Assembly (NCBI GenBank): GCA_009886125.1
Contig: VFJK01000166.1
Span: forward strand, 21,446 to 85,445
Length of the DNA: 64,000 nucleotides
Direction of reading: 5' to 3'
From: Geobacter sp.
GTDB taxonomy: Bacteria > Desulfobacterota > Desulfuromonadia > Geobacterales > DSM-12255
Both the position numbers and the translations under genes were made by a program. The notes under the pieces were generated by a model. The model was not told where the DNA came from, ran no database searches, and saw only the letters and a list, made by a program, of their open reading frames with translations. This document shows, in pieces, positions 58,374 through 64,000 of the stretch (positions are counted from its first letter, which is position 1; each line of letters starts with the position of its first letter).

Positions 58374-59456
58374 TTATGCTGCCGGCGTGCAGTCACTAAA
58401 CAGCGAACGCAAATCAGTCACCTTTTCAATGATGAAATTGCCAATACCTTGATTAAAGATGAAATTTACTCCATCGTCACGCTTTTTCTTATCATGCGCT
58501 ATGATTTTCAGATAATCTTCCATGGGGAAATCGGGAATGTCCAATGGTAATCCGAATCGCGCTATCAGCCCTGTTATCGATTCCCGTTCAGCAGCCGTTG
58601 AGTACCCTCGCTGCGCAGACAAACGTGCAGCCTGCGCCATGCCTATAGCTACGGCCTCACCGTGCTTTACCGCGCCATACCCTGAAAGCGTCTCAACCGC
58701 ATGGCCGATTGTATGCCCATAGTTCAAAACTGCACGCAGACCACTTTCCCGCTCATCCTTCTCTACAACGGAAGCCTTGATACTGCAGGCCTCGAACACT
58801 ATATGAAGCAGGGTCTCTTTATCCAGACGCATTAAATCATTAACAGTTCCGAGCAGGTACTCAAACAGCTCTCTATCCAGCACGATACCATACTTGATGG
58901 TCTCTGCCACCCCGCACAGGAACTCCCTTTCAGGCAGGGTATCAAGCGTGTCAAGATCGATAAGGACTGTAGCCGGCTGGTAGAATGCTCCGATAAGATT
59001 CTTGCCGAGACGGTGATTGATCCCGGTTTTCCCGCCGACACTGCTGTCAACCTGCGCAAGAAGAGTTGTCGGCACCTGAACGAACGGAATGCCTCGAAGA
59101 AACGTGGCTGCTGCAAACCCGGCCATATCTCCGACAACACCACCCCCCAGCGCTACAATGAATCCCCCCCTGTCGAGCCCGCCAGAGATCAGTCCGTCAT
59201 AAATCATATCAAGTGTCGATGAGCTCTTATACTCCTCACCATCAGGGATCTCGATTATCGTGACATGATAACCTTCGCTATCAAGAGAACTCTTCACCTG
59301 GGAGAGATACAGCGCAGCTACTGTAGGGTTCGTAACTATGGCAGGCATCCCTTTCAGGCCGAGATCCCGACAGAGTCTACCAATTCCCGAAAGTATCCCC
59401 TCACCGATATGAATAGCGTATGACCTTTCACCAAGACCGACACGGAGAGATTTCAC
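58374..59456 (-). CDS. aroB: 3-dehydroquinate synthase
   Basis: A 360-aa NAD-dependent, zinc-dependent enzyme making 3-dehydroquinate from DAHP. Seen: IPDGEEYKSSSTL, ALGGGVVGDMAGFAAATFLRG, PTTLLAQVDSSVGGKTGIN, and metal histidines in LNYGHTIGHAVE and YGAVKHGEAVAIGM. Overlaps aroC by one base. Confidence 0.97.
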   Translation of the reverse strand: MKSLRVGLGERSYAIHIGEGILSGIGRLCRDLGLKGMPAIVTNPTVAALYLSQVKSSLDSEGYHVTIIEIPDGEEYKSSSTLDMIYDGLISGGLDRGGFIVALGGGVVGDMAGFAAATFLRGIPFVQVPTTLLAQVDSSVGGKTGINHRLGKNLIGAFYQPATVLIDLDTLDTLPEREFLCGVAETIKYGIVLDRELFEYLLGTVNDLMRLDKETLLHIVFEACSIKASVVEKDERESGLRAVLNYGHTIGHAVETLSGYGAVKHGEAVAIGMAQAARLSAQRGYSTAAERESITGLIARFGLPLDIPDFPMEDYLKIIAHDKKKRDDGVNFIFNQGIGNFIIEKVTDLRSLFSDCTPAA

Positions 59457-60619
59457 TAAAACTCCCTCACATACTGAAGATAGCCGTCATAATTTCTCCG
59501 CGTCTCTGCCACGGAATCTCCGCCGAATTTCTCCATGAAAGCGGCCGCTATCTCGAACGCAACGACAGCCTCAGCAACGACTGATGCAGCCGGGACGGCA
59601 CAGACATCGGACCGTTCAACAGAAGCCACTACTTCCGCTTTTGTATCTATATCTATCGTCTTCAGTGGATTGTATAAAGTAGGGATAGGCTTCATGGCCG
59701 CACGGAGTACGATCTCTTCGCCATTGCTCATCCCGCCTTCTATTCCGCCGGCACGGTTGGTCCTTCTCCTGAAACCTTCGCCTGCTGCTTCATAAAAAAT
59801 CTCGTCATGGACCTTTGATCCTGGCGATGCGGCAGCTGCAAATCCGATCCCGACTTCAACGCCTTTGATTGCCTGAATGCTCATGAGCGCCATAGTGAGT
59901 CGTGCATCCAGCTTCCGGTCCCATTGGACATGGCTGCCAAGACCTGCCGGAACGCCGGATATAATCACTTCCACGACACCGCCGACTGAGTCTCCAGCAG
60001 CTTTCATAGCGTCGATATGGAGCTTCATCGCCTTCTCAGCCTGGCCATCATACGTAAACAGTTCCGAAAGAGAAGATCTCCGGACAAGTTCAGCAACAGG
60101 TCCATCCGGCCTTGTTGCCTTTATGCCGCCGACTTCCGTGACAAAGGCATGGACAGCTATCCCGTAGGACCTGAGCAGCTCCTTTGCAACAGCCCCGACA
60201 GCCACACGCACTGCAGTCTCCCGGGCGCTTGACCGTTCAAGGATGTTCCGTGCATCCCGGACATTATATTTTATAGCTCCTGTCAAGTCAGCGTGGCCTG
60301 GACGCGGGCAGGTCACCCTGATAGTTTCATCCCTGAATGCAGCTTCCGGCGACATCTTTTCACACCAGTTTTCCCAGTCACGATTCACTATGGAAAGGGT
60401 TATCGGTGAACCAAGTGTTTCTCCCCACCTGACTCCGGAGAGAATTTCCACCCTGTCGGTCTCTATCTGCATCCTTCCGCCGCGCCCATAACCCTGCTGG
60501 CGCCGGGCAAGGTCGATATTGATATTTTCAGCAGTAAGTTCAATCCCTGACGGAAGCCCTTCAATAATCGCCGTAAGCCTCTGCCCGTGGGATTCTCCTG
60601 CTGTCAGATAACGTAGCAT
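59456..60619 (-). CDS. aroC: Chorismate synthase
   Basis: A 387-aa FMN-dependent enzyme that forms chorismate from EPSP. The family start is [20 protein letters not shown]; others are [30 protein letters not shown] and [15 protein letters not shown]. With aroB and aroQ this gives three shikimate steps in one operon. Confidence 0.97.
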   Translation of the reverse strand: MLRYLTAGESHGQRLTAIIEGLPSGIELTAENINIDLARRQQGYGRGGRMQIETDRVEILSGVRWGETLGSPITLSIVNRDWENWCEKMSPEAAFRDETIRVTCPRPGHADLTGAIKYNVRDARNILERSSARETAVRVAVGAVAKELLRSYGIAVHAFVTEVGGIKATRPDGPVAELVRRSSLSELFTYDGQAEKAMKLHIDAMKAAGDSVGGVVEVIISGVPAGLGSHVQWDRKLDARLTMALMSIQAIKGVEVGIGFAAAASPGSKVHDEIFYEAAGEGFRRRTNRAGGIEGGMSNGEEIVLRAAMKPIPTLYNPLKTIDIDTKAEVVASVERSDVCAVPAASVVAEAVVAFEIAAAFMEKFGGDSVAETRRNYDGYLQYVREF

Positions 60620-60673
60620 CTCATTCCTTTCTATACCGGTTTTCTCTGGAGATTATCTGGGGTGATACCGGGT

Positions 60674-61330
60674 TCAGTTTCCGCTCGCAGCCGGCTCTTT
60701 CTCTTCGAGCTGATTCAGCATCTGTTCCGTTTTCAGATCGCGTGTTTCCACATTCTTCTTTACACCCTGGGCATTCTTGCGGAGAGTATCAAAAGTTGCT
60801 CTCATCTCCTCTATATACATACCATACAGATAAACTCCTCCGGTAAGAACAACTAGGAGAAAGAGTACTGTTCCGACTCTTTGAAAGTCGATGTACTCGG
60901 TTATTTTCCCCAGAATAAAATAAACTGCCACAAGCCCGGCAATAAGAGCCGCGGTAGTGATATATTTCTTTCTGCTATCGTTTGAAACAGGCTGAGCAAC
61001 GCTCTGGAGTTCAGGTTGAGGCTGAACCGACTGAAGAGCAGGCGCAGGGCCTGCAGTTCTCTTCTGTGTCGCGGGGAGCATCTTCTTCTCAGCCTGGGCA
61101 TCCTCCCTGACCACCGTCATTGCGGAGCGGAACTTTTTCGGGACTTTTTCAAGGCTGTTCGTGATACATACTGACCCGGTTTCGTCAGTGTATTTGTAGA
61201 TGTCCGCATATGCAGCGGTCAGGAAACAGCTATAAATCAGCAAAAGAATACTTGGGGAAAATATCCCCCTTATCCTCTGATTCCGTCGAGTTGCGTGCAA
61301 CCTAGCAACTGTCGTCTCCTTGCTATTCAT
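60674..61330 (-). CDS. DUF4124 domain protein
   Basis: A 218-aa envelope protein. A signal/anchor helix ends at AAYA (about 43), followed by the DUF4124 core DIYKYTDETGSVCITNSLEKVPKKF; two further hydrophobic stretches lie near 125-160. The C-terminus is charged and coiled-coil-like. The first 25 residues are basic and the true start may be later. 54 bases before aroC, so possibly the first operon gene. Confidence 0.75.
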   Translation of the reverse strand: MNSKETTVARLHATRRNQRIRGIFSPSILLLIYSCFLTAAYADIYKYTDETGSVCITNSLEKVPKKFRSAMTVVREDAQAEKKMLPATQKRTAGPAPALQSVQPQPELQSVAQPVSNDSRKKYITTAALIAGLVAVYFILGKITEYIDFQRVGTVLFLLVVLTGGVYLYGMYIEEMRATFDTLRKNAQGVKKNVETRDLKTEQMLNQLEEKEPAASGN

Positions 61331-61393
61331 ACAGCTTCCTCGTTCGGTTAGAAATTTTTGCGCATTGTAAGCAGGATGAAACCATTTTACAAA

Positions 61394-61428
61394 TAAAAAC
61401 CTCCGGGGTTTTGATGCCTCGGAGGTTT
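61394..61428 (-). terminator. Intrinsic terminator after the Ig lipoprotein gene
   Basis: AAACCTCCG and CGGAGGTTT pair over 9 bp; on the minus strand TTTTTATTTG follows. It separates the pilQ-lipoprotein transcript from DUF4124-aroC. Confidence 0.8.
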
Positions 61429-61491
61429 AGTGTAGCGAAGTATTTTTGATGGGAACACTTTGCTTAACCCATCCTGCGAGAGCTGATCTTT

Positions 61492-63426
61492 CTAATTCAC
61501 CCTGTAGCTACTGGTTGTTACGCGTCCGCCTGGAGTTGTAACTGTTACTGTAAATAGGCCCCGAGCAGAAGTTGTCAAACTTGGGTCAGCAATTGTTGCA
61601 GCTGTAATGGGAAATACGGAAGAAGTAGTATTGGGAACCGTGTAGCCGGTCGCAGCTACAGTCAGATCTTTATTCGTTGTAGTAGCACCTACTACTGTAG
61701 TTCCTTGTGTCGTGGTAGTAACAGCAAAACTTACCGTTGTCCCGGAAGGCATGGTATTACCATTAATGTCTGACACCGTAATGGAACATTCAGTTGACGA
61801 ACCTTTTGCAACAGCAAAAGCTGCTCCACAGCTATTTGTAATAATAGGAGTTGATGACGCCATAACTATAGTGGAGTTTGAGTAAATATGCTTCGACTTT
61901 GAAGCTCCTGAGTAAGCAGTCCCCTGAAGGATGCCGTTGTACATACCATCAGGTCCATTAAAAGTGCCGTCGCTGTTGAAATCAATAAAAGTTTCAGCAG
62001 CCTCACGCACACCACTTTCGTTATCATCACGGAAAGCCTCCGAATCATCGGTAAACTCTCCGGCATCAGCAAGGCCATTGCCATTCAGATCAAGGAACGT
62101 CTCTTCACCGACAGCATAGGCAAGAATGACAGCTCTACCGCTTGATGGTCGCGGGTTCTGACTGGTCCAGTTCACGCTGCATGACCCACCGGTTGTCGAG
62201 CAGGAAGGCTGTATACTCCCGCCACTGGTAGTGAAATAAACGGACGTCCCATCAGGAACAGGATTGTGAAAGTGATCACTTAAACGCACTGTAATTGCAT
62301 CAACTACGCCGTCTCTACTCCAAGCTTCCGGATTAAATGTTTGAATGGAAACTGAAAACCCATCCTGAGCAGGCACACCTGTTGAGACCACAAGTTGATC
62401 TGACTGCGTAGCTATTACCGGTGTTATTCCCCTGAGCGTAGCTGTGACCCGCACAGGTGTAGCAATGGTACCGGCCTGCACAATTGTAGTAACCGTTCCA
62501 TCCGGACCGGAACTTCCGGAAGAAGAAGTGAGCGCAAGGCCTCCGACAGTTGTGTTCAAGGTAAAATCAACCTGCTGGTTTGCCTTTGGCTGACCGGATG
62601 TATCAAGCACCTTGAAGGTAACTGTTGAGGTTTCCTGAATGCCGGCACCCCCCATCCCCTTGAGTCCGATATTAGCTGGTGACGCTGAAACAAAGGTAAT
62701 GGAATTTGCAGAGAGAGGATTGATTGTTAACGAAGCGGTTTTAGTCGCCCCTGATATCGAAGCAGAAATGGTATCTGTTCCCGTTGCGGCAGTTGCCTTG
62801 TAAGTTGTCGTAGCAACACCATTTACTGATCTAACCGGAGAGCTGATTGTGGCATTACCCAAGGCTGACTGTGTTGAGGTAAAAGTTACGTCAACTTCCT
62901 GCCCCGTATACGTTGCATTACCTGAATCAAGAATTGTTACAGAAACACTTGTTGAACCTCCATAAGAAAGTGGAGTCTGGCCAATAGTAATATCAGAAAG
63001 GTGTAAGGTTGGCAGTACAACAGTAAAAAAACCACTTTTGGTAACCTGGCTGCCGTCTATAGCAGCAGTTGCGGTAACCTGACCTTGGCCTGAAGTCGTA
63101 CCGGAAGTAAGCGTAACAGTAGCTACACCATTACTGTTTGTGGTTGCGGTACCATTGGCAGGGGAAAGAGAGCCCAAAGTCGTCGTAAAAACAACACTTA
63201 TTCCAGATGCAGGAGTTCCGTCTGCCTTCTTGAATGTAGCCGTTACTGTAGCCGGCTCAGAAAACTGAAGCGTTGAATTCGAAAATGATAAAATAGCATC
63301 TCCGGATGCAGTCGGACTCGCAATAACCGTCGTACCGGAACTTGCTCCACCCCCTGAGCCGCTGCATGCTGCAAGAGCAGACATCATAAGGATTGCTATT
63401 AAAAAGAGGTGCATATAACGTCGCAT
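61492..63426 (-). CDS. Invasin-like Ig-domain lipoprotein
   Basis: A 644-aa secreted lipoprotein: signal peptide with lipobox ALAAC (Cys at about 21), then Big_1/invasin-type Ig repeats (SFSNSTLQFSEPATVTATFK, GVATVTLTSGTTSGQGQVTA, and similar). About residues 430-520 hold an Asp/Asn-rich stretch (FLDLNGNGLADAGEF, FIDFNSDGTFNGPDG) that looks like calcium-binding EF-hand-like loops. Ser/Thr-rich overall. Ribosome site AAGGAGAAG. It lies 12 bases after the smaller lipoprotein gene and downstream of pilQ. Confidence 0.82.
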   Translation of the reverse strand: MRRYMHLFLIAILMMSALAACSGSGGGASSGTTVIASPTASGDAILSFSNSTLQFSEPATVTATFKKADGTPASGISVVFTTTLGSLSPANGTATTNSNGVATVTLTSGTTSGQGQVTATAAIDGSQVTKSGFFTVVLPTLHLSDITIGQTPLSYGGSTSVSVTILDSGNATYTGQEVDVTFTSTQSALGNATISSPVRSVNGVATTTYKATAATGTDTISASISGATKTASLTINPLSANSITFVSASPANIGLKGMGGAGIQETSTVTFKVLDTSGQPKANQQVDFTLNTTVGGLALTSSSGSSGPDGTVTTIVQAGTIATPVRVTATLRGITPVIATQSDQLVVSTGVPAQDGFSVSIQTFNPEAWSRDGVVDAITVRLSDHFHNPVPDGTSVYFTTSGGSIQPSCSTTGGSCSVNWTSQNPRPSSGRAVILAYAVGEETFLDLNGNGLADAGEFTDDSEAFRDDNESGVREAAETFIDFNSDGTFNGPDGMYNGILQGTAYSGASKSKHIYSNSTIVMASSTPIITNSCGAAFAVAKGSSTECSITVSDINGNTMPSGTTVSFAVTTTTQGTTVVGATTTNKDLTVAATGYTVPNTTSSVFPITAATIADPSLTTSARGLFTVTVTTPGGRVTTSSYRVN

Positions 63427-63438
63427 TTCTTCTCCTTG

Positions 63439-63900
63439 CTAAAATGCTCTCAATTTGTTTGTCGTGGTGTTGCTGAAGGTCCTTGCAGGGATAATTTCTA
63501 TCATTGTTTCAGACTTGAGTGCCCCTGCAGAGGCAGTCACCCAGAAGTTGATGATCTCGGTCCCCTGCTGCACGATAAAAGTATTTGTAACCGTACCGGT
63601 TGAGTCGGTTCGTAATTCAACGGCTCCGGTTGTCCCGGTCTGATTTGTGGCAGTCGTGCTTTTGTACGTAACTGTAATCGGCTGCCCAGCAGTGGGGGTT
63701 GTCGTAGAACTTGCCGTCCCTGAACTTGACGTTCCAGCGGTGATGACGGCTTTTGCTGCCACGCTGTATGAACCGGTCAGCAGATCTGTCGAAACAAGCG
63801 TCAGCACTATACTGCCGTTAGTACCAGTATCACCGCAGGCTGAAAGTAATAATGCAATCCCCAGCAGGAATACCGCACTGATTTTCTTATATAGTTGCAT
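63439..63900 (-). CDS. Small secreted lipoprotein
   Basis: A 153-aa lipoprotein: MQLYKKISAVFLLGIALL signal and lipobox LLSACG. The mature part is Thr/Ser-rich with one Ig-like fold outline (SIVLTLVSTDLLTG, GAVELRTDSTGTVTN). ATG 63900 with GGGGAGAACTG is preferred to ATG 63918. It lies 22 bases after the pilQ stop and may be a pilus- or secretin-associated lipoprotein; this is inferred from position. Confidence 0.78.
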   Translation of the reverse strand: MQLYKKISAVFLLGIALLLSACGDTGTNGSIVLTLVSTDLLTGSYSVAAKAVITAGTSSSGTASSTTTPTAGQPITVTYKSTTATNQTGTTGAVELRTDSTGTVTNTFIVQQGTEIINFWVTASAGALKSETMIEIIPARTFSNTTTNKLRAF

Positions 63901-63922
63901 CAGTTCTCCCCTTTTCAAAGCT

Positions 63923-64000
63923 CTAATTCATTATCTTTGGCGTTATGAAAATCAGCAGCTCGTTTTTGCTTTTGTTCTGCGAGTTGGATTTAAAAAGCCA
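63923..64000 (-). CDS. pilQ: Type IV pilus secretin, C-terminal end only
   Basis: Twenty-five codons at the window edge, open beyond it, read WLFKSNSQNKSKNELLIFIT then PKIMN and a stop. The GWLFKS...ELLIFITPxI pattern is the C-terminal end of PilQ-type secretins. The pilQ identity rather than gspD rests on this signature and on linkage to aroC-aroB, known for pil operons. Confidence 0.8.
   Translation of the reverse strand, partial: WLFKSNSQNKSKNELLIFITPKIMN

Overview
The window looks like chromosomal DNA from a dissimilatory metal-reducing member of the Geobacterales (Geobacter, Geotalea, Citrifermentans or a close relative). The reasons are a very large multihaem cytochrome that mixes CxxCH with CxxxxCH motifs, a cytochrome b-FrdA-FrdB operon of the Geobacter fumarate reductase/succinate dehydrogenase type, several PATAN (DUF4388) and MshEN signalling proteins, long chemoreceptors, and a pilQ end linked to aroC-aroB. 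Gene functions were judged from motifs read by eye; no database search was run.

Layout. 1-5.2 kb: the first 1747 codons of a giant secreted multihaem protein on the minus strand. 5.8-9.5 kb: a nitrogen-control locus (outer-membrane protein, glnK, amtB). It is driven by a sigma-54 promoter, then a leader holding two ANTAR-type hexaloop hairpins overlapping an intrinsic terminator, with an ANTAR regulator gene next door. 9.6-17.4 kb: cold-shock protein, PATAN protein, PilT-like ATPase, small membrane protein, predicted outer-membrane barrel, MshEN-receiver protein, and a chemoreceptor carrying its sensor domain twice. 17.5-27 kb: TonB-like protein, TerC, CorC/HlyC, CtpA protease, ExeA-GspB pair, Cys-cluster protein and a degenerate HD-GYP/PATAN protein. 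27-35 kb: mtaB, mnmA, cysE (behind an IscR-like site), the fumarate reductase/succinate dehydrogenase operon, and tgt.

35.1-43.7 kb is the accessory region. It has a large inverted repeat, small and broken genes, and a tightly packed minus-strand operon. That operon begins with a PaeR7I/XhoI-like methyltransferase and endonuclease and continues with an HD-domain protein, a 742-residue helical-repeat protein, a membrane-anchored NERD protein and DUF2442. The HD/repeat/NERD part looks more AT-rich than its surroundings and is the best candidate here for an undescribed defence-type system.

43.9-54.3 kb is mostly housekeeping: mazG, DUF815 ATPase, methylguanine methyltransferase, murJ, YtxH protein, aguA-aguB (putrescine from agmatine), a second chemoreceptor and glgA. 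54.4-56.2 kb holds four small or membrane proteins of unknown function. 56.6-61.3 kb is a DUF4124-aroC-aroB-TPR-roadblock-aroQ operon. 61.4-64 kb holds an invasin-like Ig lipoprotein and a small lipoprotein, downstream of the last 25 codons of pilQ. No rRNA, tRNA, CRISPR array, insertion sequence or phage genes were seen.
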